Positions 15,342 through 22,869 of a stretch of DNA of 32,063 nt are shown here, piece by piece. Positions within the stretch are counted from its first letter, which is position 1; every line of letters starts with the position of its first letter. The notes beneath the pieces were generated by a model, which made no database searches, had not been told where the DNA came from, and worked only from the letters and a program-made list of their open reading frames with translations. The stretch is from Scatomorpha sp036653715 (GTDB lineage Bacteria; Bacillota; Clostridia; Oscillospirales; Oscillospiraceae): contig JAVVTL010000013.1 in the NCBI GenBank assembly GCA_036653715.1, positions 1-32,063 on the forward strand, written 5' to 3'. The translations under genes were made by a program, and so were the position numbers.

Positions 15342-18002
15342 TTAATTTTCTTCGGTTTTGTTCAGTCCGAGCTTCATGGAGACAAAGTTATCCACCATTG
15401 CGAGGGCGTTGTCGAGCATCAGCACGTCCTTGCCGCCGCCCATGGCGGAGTCCGGCTTGCCGCCGCCCGAGCCGCCGCAGATGGCTGTGACCTGACGGAT
15501 TATATCCCCCGCCTTTATGCCCTTTGCGATGGCGTTTTTGCCGCATACGGCACGGAAGGTTATCTTGTCCTCGTCCGTCGCCGCGAGCACAGCCACGACG
15601 TTCGGGGCCTTGTCACGCAAAAAGTCGCCCATCGTGCGCAGACGCTCCGCGTCGGCGTTTGCGACCGTTGCCGTCAGAACCTTCAGCTCACCGACCGTCT
15701 TTGCGCCGAAGAGATAGCGCTCGGCCTCGCCGTATGCCTCCTTTGCGCGGAAATTATCGACCACATGGCGCAGCTCGCGCAGCTCGTCGATTGTCTGCTT
15801 CATCTTGGTGCGCAGCTCGACCGGCTTCGCCTTGAAAATATCCGCCGCCTGAAAGAGCAGGTCCTGATTTGCGTTCATGGTGGCGAGGGAGACAAGCCCT
15901 GTGGTCGCCTCGATACGCCGCACACCGGAGGCGACGGAAAACTCGCTGTCGATATGGAAGACGCCGACCTTGGCGGTATTGTCGAGGTGGGTGCCGCCGC
16001 AAAGCTCCGTGGAGTAGCCGCCGCCCATGTCAACCACGCGCACCACGTCGCCGTATTTCTCGCCGAACAGGGCGGTGGCGCCCATGGCGCGGGCCTCGCC
16101 TATCGGCATTTCGTTTGTGCGGATGCTGTAGCCCTCCAGCACGGACTCGTTGACTATTTTGGAGACCTCGCTCAGTTCCTCGGCTGTCATTGCGGAGAAA
16201 TGCGTGAAGTCAAAGCGCAGTCTGTCCGGCTCAACGAGGGAGCCCGCCTGATGCACATGCTCGCCCAAAACCTTGATAAGCGCCGCCTGCAGGAGATGCG
16301 TTGCGCTGTGGGCGCGGCGTATGGCGTTGCGGCGCTCGTCGTCCACCGCCGCTGTGACGGTCTCGTCAATCCGCAGCTCGCCTGTGAGCAGCTTGCCGTG
16401 GTGGAGATATTTGCCACCCTTGTTCTTTTGGACGTCGCTGACCTCAAAAACGGAGTCGCCGGCAAAGAGCTTGCCGTGGTCGGCGGTCTGACCGCCCATC
16501 TCGGCGTAGAAGGGCGTGCGGTCGAGGACGACCGTGCCCTCTCCCCCGGCGCGAAGCTCGGAGCACAGCTCGCCCGACGAGACCATGGCAAGAACCTTGC
16601 CCTGCGCGTTCAGCGTGTCATAGCCCAAAAACTCGGTGGGGGTGTTGTCTATGCCGAGGTCTATGCCCGCCCAAGCCTCGCTCATGTCGCCCCTTGCGGC
16701 GCGGGCGCGGTCGCGCTGTTCGTTCATGAGGGTGGCGAATTCCTCGGTGTCCGCCCTCATACCCGCCTCGTCAAGGATGTCCTCCGTGAGGTCAAGCGGG
16801 AAGCCATAGGTGTCGTAGAGGCGGAAGGCCTCCTCGCCCGAGAGGGTCATCTCGCCGCTTGCGCGCATTGCGTCCATGAGGTCTGCAAGGATTTTCATGC
16901 CGCCGTCTATGGTGCGGGCAAAGCTCTCCTCCTCCGTCCTGATGACGCGCAGGATATAGCTCTGCTTCTCCGAAAGGTCGGGATAGGCGAGCTTGTTTTC
17001 TTTTATGACGGTGTCGCAGACTTTGTAGAGGAACGGCTCGTTCACGCCAAGGAGCTTGCCGTGTCTTGCCGCGCGGCGCAGGAGGCGGCGCAGGACATAG
17101 CCGCGGCCCTCGTTCGAGGGGAGGACGCCGTCGCCTATCATCATCGTCGCGGAGCGGATATGGTCGGTTATGACGCGCAGGGAGACGTCCGTTTTGTGGC
17201 TTTGGCCGTATTTCGCGCCGGTCAGCTCGGACACCTTGCCCGTGATGCTCATGAGGGTGTCCACGTCAAACAGGCTGTCCACGCCCTGACACACGACGGC
17301 GAGGCGCTCAAGTCCCATGCCGGTGTCGATGTTTTTGGTGGCAAGCTCGGTATAGGTGCCGTCGCCGACGTTATTGAACTGGGAAAAGACGTTGTTCCAG
17401 ACCTCGATATATCTGTCGCACTCGCAGCCGACGGTGCAATCGGGCTTGCCGCAGCCGTATTTCTCGCCTCTGTCGAAGTATATTTCGGAGCAGGGGCCGC
17501 ATGGGCCTGTGCCGTGCTCCCAAAAGTTATCCGCCTTGCCGAAACGGAAAATGCGCTCCGCCGGAATGCCGATTTCTTTGTTCCAAATGTCAAAGGCCTC
17601 GTCGTCGTCGAGGTATATTGAGGGATAGAGCCTGTCCTTGTCTATGCCGACCCAGAGCGGGCTTGTGAGAAATTCCCAGCTCCAGGCTATTGCCTCGTGC
17701 TTGAAATAGTCGCCGAAGGAGAAGTTGCCGAGCATCTCGAAATAGGTGCCGTGGCGGGCGGTCTTGCCGATGTTTTCGATGTCGCCCGTGCGAATGCACT
17801 TTTGGCAGGTGCAGACTCTGTGGCGCGGCGGCTCCACCTCTCCCGTGAAGTAGGGCTTCATCGGCGCCATGCCGGAGTTTATGAGCAGAAGCGAGGGGTC
17901 GTTCTGCGGGACAAGCGAAAAGCTCGGCAGCCGCAGATGGTCCTTGGATTCAAAGAATGCGAGAAACATCTCGCGCAGCTCGTTCAGTCCAAAATTTTTC
18001 AT
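15342..18002 (-). CDS. alaS: alanyl-tRNA synthetase
   Basis: An 886-residue class II synthetase of normal length. The catalytic domain starts with LREMFLAFFESKDHLRLPS and carries NSGMAPMKPYF. The editing domain has the zinc-binding HSATHL (about 565-570) and CGGTHLDNT (about 667-675). The C-terminal DHHA1-like domain ends with GGSGGGKPDSAMGGG. The start is ATG at 18002 with GAAGGAG upstream. The frame is open further upstream but that part is the T-box leader RNA. Expression is under a T-box with an alanine specifier. HinT follows 15 nt downstream. Confidence 0.98.
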   Translation of the reverse strand: MKNFGLNELREMFLAFFESKDHLRLPSFSLVPQNDPSLLLINSGMAPMKPYFTGEVEPPRHRVCTCQKCIRTGDIENIGKTARHGTYFEMLGNFSFGDYFKHEAIAWSWEFLTSPLWVGIDKDRLYPSIYLDDDEAFDIWNKEIGIPAERIFRFGKADNFWEHGTGPCGPCSEIYFDRGEKYGCGKPDCTVGCECDRYIEVWNNVFSQFNNVGDGTYTELATKNIDTGMGLERLAVVCQGVDSLFDVDTLMSITGKVSELTGAKYGQSHKTDVSLRVITDHIRSATMMIGDGVLPSNEGRGYVLRRLLRRAARHGKLLGVNEPFLYKVCDTVIKENKLAYPDLSEKQSYILRVIRTEEESFARTIDGGMKILADLMDAMRASGEMTLSGEEAFRLYDTYGFPLDLTEDILDEAGMRADTEEFATLMNEQRDRARAARGDMSEAWAGIDLGIDNTPTEFLGYDTLNAQGKVLAMVSSGELCSELRAGGEGTVVLDRTPFYAEMGGQTADHGKLFAGDSVFEVSDVQKNKGGKYLHHGKLLTGELRIDETVTAAVDDERRNAIRRAHSATHLLQAALIKVLGEHVHQAGSLVEPDRLRFDFTHFSAMTAEELSEVSKIVNESVLEGYSIRTNEMPIGEARAMGATALFGEKYGDVVRVVDMGGGYSTELCGGTHLDNTAKVGVFHIDSEFSVASGVRRIEATTGLVSLATMNANQDLLFQAADIFKAKPVELRTKMKQTIDELRELRHVVDNFRAKEAYGEAERYLFGAKTVGELKVLTATVANADAERLRTMGDFLRDKAPNVVAVLAATDEDKITFRAVCGKNAIAKGIKAGDIIRQVTAICGGSGGGKPDSAMGGGKDVLMLDNALAMVDNFVSMKLGLNKTEEN

Positions 18003-18036
18003 TGTTTTTTCTCCTTCAAATCTATTTCCCGCGAAC

Positions 18037-18071
18037 AAAAAAACGCCCCCGACGCAATGCGTCAGGGGCGT
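18037..18071 (-). terminator. T-box terminator hairpin
   Basis: ACGCCCCTGACGC-ATT-GCGTCGGGGGCGT (13 pairs, one G-U) followed by seven T on the minus strand. It lies between the T-box sequence and the alaS ribosome binding site and is the off state of the leader. Confidence 0.93.
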
Positions 18072-18263
18072 GGACTTTACACGCGGTACCACCCTGATTT
18101 GCCGTTTATGGCATCTCTCGTCGTCCTCTATCGGGGACGGGCCGTCCCGCTGTTCGCGGGCCGCTCGGAAGTGGCTTTCGGCAGTCCGACGCAAGGGGCT
18201 TGCACCATTCCCCTCTCGCTTGGGCGCGTAGCTGTCGATTGGCTTCGTCAAGGCGTTTATTTC
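18037..18263 (-). ncRNA. T-box leader (alanine) controlling alaS
   Basis: The minus strand holds the invariant T-box AGGGTGGTACCGCG (18082-18095), followed by a terminator. In stem I, GGTGCAAGCCCC precedes GAAA-GCC-ACTTCCGAG; GCC (18173-18175) is the specifier codon and reads alanine. The bulge UGGU in the T-box would pair with ACCA at the end of an uncharged tRNA-Ala with discriminator A. Uncharged tRNA-Ala should stabilise the antiterminator and switch alaS on. Confidence 0.95.
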
Positions 18264-18269
18264 GCACTA

Positions 18270-18297
18270 ATATTAACACATTTTGCGCGCTTGTCAA
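18270..18297 (-). promoter_or_regulatory. sigma-A promoter for the alaS T-box transcript
   Basis: On the minus strand TTGACA (18292-18297), a 16-nt spacer and TAATAT (18270-18275). The TGA inside the -35 box is the stop codon of mltG. The transcript would start near 18263. Confidence 0.8.
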
Positions 18298-19628
18298 TCA
18301 CTTTGTTTGGTGTAATCCTGCGTTGCGACAAAGGCGGCGTGCTCCTCAAGCGTCTTGAAGAACCTGTGCGTGCCGCTTTCGGTGTCGAGCGCGTAGAAGT
18401 AATACTCGGTGCTCTGCGGCTGGAGCGCGGCTTTTATCGAGGGCAGACCGGGGTTGGATATCGGCCCCGGGGGCAGACCCTTGTTTCTGTAGGTGTTGTA
18501 GGGGCTGTCCACCTTGGTGTCTTCTATTGTGACGCTTTCCTTGTGGACGCCGAGGGCATACAGAACCGTCGCGTCGATTTGGAGCGGCATGTTCGCCTCG
18601 AGGCGGTTGTAGATGATTGAGGCGATGGTGGCGCGTTCTTCGTCGTTTGCCGCCTCGGACTCTATCATGGAGGCGACGGTGATGACCTGCTTCATGCTCA
18701 TGCCGCGATTTTCGGCCTGCTTGAGCATATCCGCAGTCAGCTTGGTGTGGAGGTTCTGGAGGAATTTGTTTATGGCGCTCGACGCCTGCATTCCGACGTA
18801 GAACTCATAGGTGTCGGGGAACATGAAGCCCTCGAGCCGCGACGCCTCGCCTGCCTCATCGCCGTTCAGGAAGGAATAGTTGTAGGCGGAGTTCGCCGCC
18901 GCGTCATACAGCTCGGTCTTTGTGGAGACGCCGTTCTCCTCAAGCCTTGCAAAGATTTCGTCCATCGTCCAGCCCTCGGGGAAGGTCAGCTTGACCGTCA
19001 CCGCCGCGCCGGAGCCTGTCTGCATTTTTTTGACGAGCGCACGGTAGTCAAAGTCCGTCGTAAGCTCATAGCTGCCTGGGTCAAGCTTCACGTCCGCATG
19101 GGACACGGTGCAAAACAGCTTGAACAGGAATTTATATTCGATGATGCCGCTGTCCTTCAGAAGACGCGCGACATAGTCTATATCGGCACTCTTGACGGTT
19201 TTGGTGCCCGTGACCTTGCCGTCCTCGTCCTTCACATCGACCTCTTTGTCGGTGAAGATGGAGGCGGGGATGCTTATTTCCGCCGTGAGGTTCTCCTTGT
19301 TGAGGGCAAGCACGTCGGTTGCGGCCATCCATGCGAGGCAGGCGAGGATTATGCTGACGCTGATTACGAAGACAAAATACATCAGCCCGCCGAGGCAGCC
19401 CGTCTTGCCGTCCCTGCGGCCGCGCACGGGCTTATAGTCGCGCTCCTCAAGCTCCCCGTAGTCCTCGTCGAGGGCGGCGGCATGCTTTTCGGGGTCGTAA
19501 AGCACGGCGTCAAGCTTGTCGAGCGGGGACTTCTTTTTGGAGGCTGCATGCGCTCCGCCCTTGGACGGCTCACTTGCCTTTGGAGGCGCGCCGAATATTT
19601 CGTTGAGCTTGTCAAAATCGTCAGGCAT
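18294..19628 (-). CDS. mltG: endolytic murein transglycosylase MltG (YceG-like)
   Basis: A 444-residue membrane-anchored enzyme that cuts nascent peptidoglycan strands and sets glycan length. A charged, proline/alanine-rich cytoplasmic tail (1-75) precedes one membrane segment (about 79-102). The YceG domain has LEGFMFPDTYEF (265-276), the catalytic glutamate in ASMIESEA (Glu323) and NKGLPPGPISNPG near the end. The cytoplasmic tail is longer than in E. coli, as is common in Firmicutes. ATG at 19628 has GAGGAC upstream. Its stop codon forms part of the alaS promoter. Confidence 0.95.
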   Translation of the reverse strand: MPDDFDKLNEIFGAPPKASEPSKGGAHAASKKKSPLDKLDAVLYDPEKHAAALDEDYGELEERDYKPVRGRRDGKTGCLGGLMYFVFVISVSIILACLAWMAATDVLALNKENLTAEISIPASIFTDKEVDVKDEDGKVTGTKTVKSADIDYVARLLKDSGIIEYKFLFKLFCTVSHADVKLDPGSYELTTDFDYRALVKKMQTGSGAAVTVKLTFPEGWTMDEIFARLEENGVSTKTELYDAAANSAYNYSFLNGDEAGEASRLEGFMFPDTYEFYVGMQASSAINKFLQNLHTKLTADMLKQAENRGMSMKQVITVASMIESEAANDEERATIASIIYNRLEANMPLQIDATVLYALGVHKESVTIEDTKVDSPYNTYRNKGLPPGPISNPGLPSIKAALQPQSTEYYFYALDTESGTHRFFKTLEEHAAFVATQDYTKQSD

Positions 19629-19800
19629 TTTTAGTCCTCAATCCTAAGTAACGTGTTTGCCGCTGCGGGCATATTATGGCTCAGACGGTGCAGAAGAAAG
19701 CCTTTCAGCGGCTTCTCACCGGCCGATCTGCTTCGCGGTCATCCTCCGCGCGGGGCGACGGCGGGCACAGAATACATTTGCGCGGAGAAAGGGAATTAAA

Positions 19801-20127
19801 ATGTTTTGCGGAAACGGATGTGGCGGCGGCGGTAGCTGGCTCTGGATAATCATCATCATCCTTCTCATCTCGAGCTGCGGCCTGGGCAATTGCGGCGGCA
19901 ACAGCTGCGGCGGCGGATGCGGCGGCGGTTGCGGCGGCGGNNNNNNNNNNNNNNNNNNNNNNNNNNNNNNNNNNNNNNNNNNNNNNNNNNNNNNNNNNNN
20001 NNNNNNNNNNNNNNNNNNNNNNNNNNNNNNNNNNNNNNNNTGCGGCGGCGGTTGCGGCGGCGGCTGCGGCGGCGGCTGCGGCGGCGAGAACAACTGCGGC
20101 GGCAACAACTGCGGTTGCGGCTGCTGA
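19801..20127 (+). CDS. Cys-Gly repeat small membrane protein (interrupted by gap)
   Basis: It starts MFCGNGCGGGG, has one very hydrophobic segment (SWLWIIIIILLISS, about 12-25), then a tail built from CGGG repeats (CGGNSCGGGCGGGCGG before the gap, CGGGCGGGCGGGCGG after it) and ends CGGNNCGCGC. The plan of a short hydrophobic core next to glycine-rich stretches recalls YjcZ-type sporulation proteins, but the cysteine content is different. The 100-N gap lies inside the repeats, so true length and frame are unknown. AAGGG lies 7 nt before the ATG, and a terminator follows. Cross-linked spore surface protein or metal-binding tail are both possible; neither is shown. Confidence 0.75.
   Translation: MFCGNGCGGGGSWLWIIIIILLISSCGLGNCGGNSCGGGCGGGCGGXXXXXXXXXXXXXXXXXXXXXXXXXXXXXXXXXXCGGGCGGGCGGGCGGENNCGGNNCGCGC
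19941..20040. other. assembly gap inside the CGGG-coding repeat
   Basis: Exactly 100 N, flanked on both sides by the near-identical repeat GGCGGCGG(T/C)TGC. The assembler most likely failed on the repeat itself, so the hidden stretch is probably more of the same repeat with an unknown number of units. Confidence 0.95.
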
Positions 20128-20158
20128 GGCATTTAAGACCGGTCCCTAACTAATGACG

Positions 20159-20190
20159 CGGGGCTCTGCAAAGAGCCCCGTTTTCATTTT
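20159..20190 (+). terminator. intrinsic terminator of the Cys-Gly gene
   Basis: CGGGGCTCT-GCAA-AGAGCCCCG (9 pairs) followed by TTTTCATTTTT on the plus strand, 31 nt after the stop codon of the Cys-Gly repeat gene. Confidence 0.9.
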
Positions 20191-20214
20191 TGCGCGAAAA
20201 CGTGAAGGTCTTTT

Positions 20215-20760
20215 CTACAGCCTTATTAAACGTTCCTCCGTTATGACGGCGCGGACGGGAAAATCGTTCCACTCCCTCGGGACTTTTTTCAGGAGCTGCT
20301 CGCGGCAGAGGCAGACGGAAAAGCAGGCGTGCTCCGAAAGATATCTGTCGTAGTATCCGCCGCCCCTTCCGAGGCGAAAGCCCTCCGTGTCACAGCAGAG
20401 CGCGGGGACGAGCATGATGTCCTCCGCCTGCGGCAGCAGCGGCTCGCCGTTCTGCGGCTCGCTTATGCCTAAAAAGCCTGTTTTCAGCTCGCCGGAGTGC
20501 CGAATAAAATCCATGGCTCCCCCGGCTCGCGAAACCGGCAGGGCGACGCTCCCGCCGCGGTTTAAAACGCCGTCTATAAGGGTCCGCGTGTCGCACTCGC
20601 GCCCCATTGAGCAATAGGTGAAGACAGTTCCGCGGTTAAGCTCCGGCAGAGAGAGCAGCAGTTTGAGTATTCCCGCATCGCTGTCATGAATATACCTCTC
20701 CGACAGTGCGGCGATTGCGGCGCGAATCTCAAGCCTAAGGGCTGCTTTTTCCGCGCTCAC
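20215..20760 (-). CDS. 5-formyltetrahydrofolate cyclo-ligase
   Basis: A 181-residue enzyme converting 5-formyl-THF to 5,10-methenyl-THF with ATP. The ATP/phosphate-binding signature GFRLGRGGGYYDRYL lies at about 127-141, and the N-terminal KAALRLEIRAAI is typical. The start is GTG at 20760, overlapping the stop of the kinase gene by 4 nt (GTGA). It is the last gene of the long minus-strand run, and folate one-carbon supply fits with the dTMP kinase and guaB nearby, though this may be chance. Confidence 0.93.
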   Translation of the reverse strand: MSAEKAALRLEIRAAIAALSERYIHDSDAGILKLLLSLPELNRGTVFTYCSMGRECDTRTLIDGVLNRGGSVALPVSRAGGAMDFIRHSGELKTGFLGISEPQNGEPLLPQAEDIMLVPALCCDTEGFRLGRGGGYYDRYLSEHACFSVCLCREQLLKKVPREWNDFPVRAVITEERLIRL

Positions 20761-21428
20761 GAGATGGCTTCGCGCACGATTGAAAATATCTCCTCGTGCT
20801 TTTCGTCAATCTCGCGCATCTCTCCGTTTTTTCTGAAGGGCACGCGAGCCCAGCCGTAATGCTCGGCGGCGCGTTCGCCCGTGCGGAGGCAGGCCTCAAG
20901 ATATGAGGCGTCCGTCTCGTGTATGTCGGCGACGGTGTGGGTCTTTTCCTCGCGATGGCGCATACGCTCCATGGAGGTCGCGACGTCCACCTCAAGGTAG
21001 ATGACTTTATCGGGGCGAGGCAGACCGAGCTTAACATATTCGAGGTCGTACAGCCAGTCGAAAAATGCCGGCTGCTCGGAAAACGGCAGCTTCGCGCCCT
21101 GATGCACGGCGTTGGAGGTCGTATAGCGGTCGGAAAGTATGAAGCCCCCGTCCGCATATATTCTGCGCCAGTCGGTCATATATGAGGCGTAGCGGTCCAT
21201 CGCGTAGAAGATGGAGGCCGCGTGCGCGTTCACATCCGAGGGGTGCTCGCCGAACTCGCCGCCAAGATACATTCGGATTAGCGCGGAGGATTCCTGCTCG
21301 TAGCGGGGGAAAACGATGCTGTGGTAGGGTATCCCCTCCGCGTCAAAGCGCGCGCAGAGGCGGCGGTACTGCGCGGATTTCCCGCTGCCGTCGATGCCCT
21401 CAAGGACTATTAGCTTACCCTTTGACAT
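20757..21428 (-). CDS. tmk: dTMP kinase-like nucleotide kinase
   Basis: A 223-residue P-loop kinase: GIDGSGKS at 11-18, FPRYEQESSALIRMYL around 42-57, and LSDRYTTSNAVHQGAKL carrying the DR(Y) motif. It probably phosphorylates dTMP. It differs from the standard bacterial Tmk in the FPRY (not FPRREP) and DRY regions and resembles a Clostridia subgroup, so a second, diverged paralogue is possible; I cannot see whether another tmk exists. The start is ATG at 21428 (AGAGG upstream). It overlaps the glycosyltransferase gene by 14 nt and the next gene by 4 nt. Confidence 0.85.
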   Translation of the reverse strand: MSKGKLIVLEGIDGSGKSAQYRRLCARFDAEGIPYHSIVFPRYEQESSALIRMYLGGEFGEHPSDVNAHAASIFYAMDRYASYMTDWRRIYADGGFILSDRYTTSNAVHQGAKLPFSEQPAFFDWLYDLEYVKLGLPRPDKVIYLEVDVATSMERMRHREEKTHTVADIHETDASYLEACLRTGERAAEHYGWARVPFRKNGEMREIDEKHEEIFSIVREAIS

Positions 21429-22149
21429 TACGTCGCCTCTTTTCCGCCTGCGCCGCAAAGATAAATTGCGGCAGCTTCATCACACGGCCTATGCGTTTAG
21501 GCTCCCTGAGCAGGCGATAAAACCACTCAAGGCCCATATTCTGCCAGAACTGCGGCGCTCTTTTCACGGCGCCCGCAAATACGTCGAGGCTCCCGCCGAG
21601 GCCGGCCATGAGGCCGACGGGCAGCTTGCCCTCGTTGTCGCGCATCCAAAGCTCCTGCTTTGGCGCACCGAGGCAGACGAGCAGCAGGTCGGGAGCCGCC
21701 GCGCGTATTTTTGCTTTTATGTCGCCGTCGTCGGTAAAATAACCGTCGCAGGCTCCGGCGATGACAAGGCCATTATATTTCTCGGCGAGCTTCTCCCCCG
21801 CCGTCTCGGCAATGCCGGGCTTTGCGCCGAACAGGAAGACGCTGCCTCCGCGCTCCGCGAGCTTTGCCATGAGCGCCGAGGCAAAGTCTATCCCCGGCAC
21901 CTTTCCCTTGAGCGGTGTGCCAAGGATTGCCGCGCCCTTTACGACGCCCACGCCGTCCGGCAACACCAATGCCGCCGCGTTCAGCGCGGCGCAAAGTTCC
22001 TCGTTTTCGCGGGCAAGCATAATTATTTCGGGGTTTGGGGTGACGACATATGCGGCGCGGCGGGCCGAGATAAGCTCCAGCGCCCGCGCTACCGCCTCGT
22101 CCGGCGTGACATCGTCAAAGCCAACGCCGAGGACGTCTGTTTTAGTCAT
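21415..22149 (-). CDS. WecG/TagA/CpsF-family glycosyltransferase
   Basis: A 244-residue GT26 enzyme. TagA of this family adds N-acetylmannosamine to undecaprenyl-diphospho-GlcNAc to form the linkage unit of wall teichoic acid. The family motifs VVTPNPEIIMLA, VLPDGVGVVKGA, GIDF and VCLGAPKQELWM are intact, and the C-terminal tail (EWFYRLLREPKRIGR, then basic residues) is the membrane-association part. There are no other tag genes here, so the acceptor could be another lipid-linked glycan. It overlaps the sirtuin gene by 4 nt (ATGA). Confidence 0.92.
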   Translation of the reverse strand: MTKTDVLGVGFDDVTPDEAVARALELISARRAAYVVTPNPEIIMLARENEELCAALNAAALVLPDGVGVVKGAAILGTPLKGKVPGIDFASALMAKLAERGGSVFLFGAKPGIAETAGEKLAEKYNGLVIAGACDGYFTDDGDIKAKIRAAAPDLLLVCLGAPKQELWMRDNEGKLPVGLMAGLGGSLDVFAGAVKRAPQFWQNMGLEWFYRLLREPKRIGRVMKLPQFIFAAQAEKRRRNVKG

Positions 22150-22862
22150 ATTTGTGAAAATACCTCGCCGATTTTTTCGTGTATAACCAAATTCGCATAG
22201 CTGTCGTAGGGCGTCTCCGAGAGATTCACGAGCGCCAGCCTGCTGCCTCTGTAGTAGTTTATGAGTCCCGCCGCGGGGTACACGCCGAGCGAGGTGCCGC
22301 CGATTATGAGCACCTCGGCCTTGCTGATAAATTCTACCGCGCTCTCGGTTATCCGCTGGTTCAGCGGCTCCTCATAGAGGACGATGTCCGGTCTGATGAC
22401 ACCGCCGCATTCGCAGTGCGGCACGCCGACACAGGCGTTCATTTCGTCCGCCGAGGAGGGTCTGCGGCAGCGCGAGCAATAGGCGCGCAATATGCTCCCG
22501 TGCAGCTCCAAGACGCTTTTGCTCCCCGCCGCCTGATGCAGGCCGTCGATGTTTTGGGTGACGACGGCGCGGAGCTTCCCCTCGCGCTCAAGCTCCGCAA
22601 GGCGCAGATGCGCCCTGTTCGGCTTTACGCCCTCGATTATCAGCTTTTCGTGGTGAAAGCGGTAATATTCCTCGGGGTTGCGCTCGAAGAAGCTGTGGCT
22701 CATTATCGTCTCGGGCGGGTAGTGCCATTTTTGGTTGTACAGCCCGTCAACACTGCGAAAATCGGGTATACCGCTCTCCGTGGAGACGCCGGCACCGCCA
22801 AAGAAGACGATATTGTCGCTCTCGTCTATCCATTTTTTCAGCTCTGCGATTTTTTCGTTCAT
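22146..22862 (-). CDS. NAD-dependent protein deacylase (Sir2 family)
   Basis: A 238-residue sirtuin. NAD-binding GAGVSTESGIPDFRS (23-37) and TQNIDGLHQAAG (102-113), the catalytic His121 in ELHGS, and four zinc cysteines (129, 132, 150, 152) are complete. It should remove acyl groups from lysines using NAD. It lies 7 nt after guaB and overlaps the glycosyltransferase gene by 4 nt. Confidence 0.95.
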   Translation of the reverse strand: MNEKIAELKKWIDESDNIVFFGGAGVSTESGIPDFRSVDGLYNQKWHYPPETIMSHSFFERNPEEYYRFHHEKLIIEGVKPNRAHLRLAELEREGKLRAVVTQNIDGLHQAAGSKSVLELHGSILRAYCSRCRRPSSADEMNACVGVPHCECGGVIRPDIVLYEEPLNQRITESAVEFISKAEVLIIGGTSLGVYPAAGLINYYRGSRLALVNLSETPYDSYANLVIHEKIGEVFSQI

Positions 22863-22869
22863 GGTATTG

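Noticed and set aside
14943..17621. An 892-codon open frame on the plus strand opposite alaS and the HIT gene
   Set aside because: Both minus-strand genes have complete, recognisable domains. Long antisense frames are expected in GC-rich genes, and this one has no recognisable motif.
19669..19677. CATATTATG, similar to a sigma-K -10 box, upstream of the Cys-Gly gene
   Set aside because: One mismatch, a -35 half at an imperfect distance and 120 nt from the start codon; not better than chance without comparison to relatives.
19940..20060. The repeated GGCGGCGG units as a possible CRISPR or tandem satellite
   Set aside because: There are no spacers, the unit is a codon-sized repeat in frame with a protein (CGGG), and it ends in a normal stop codon.
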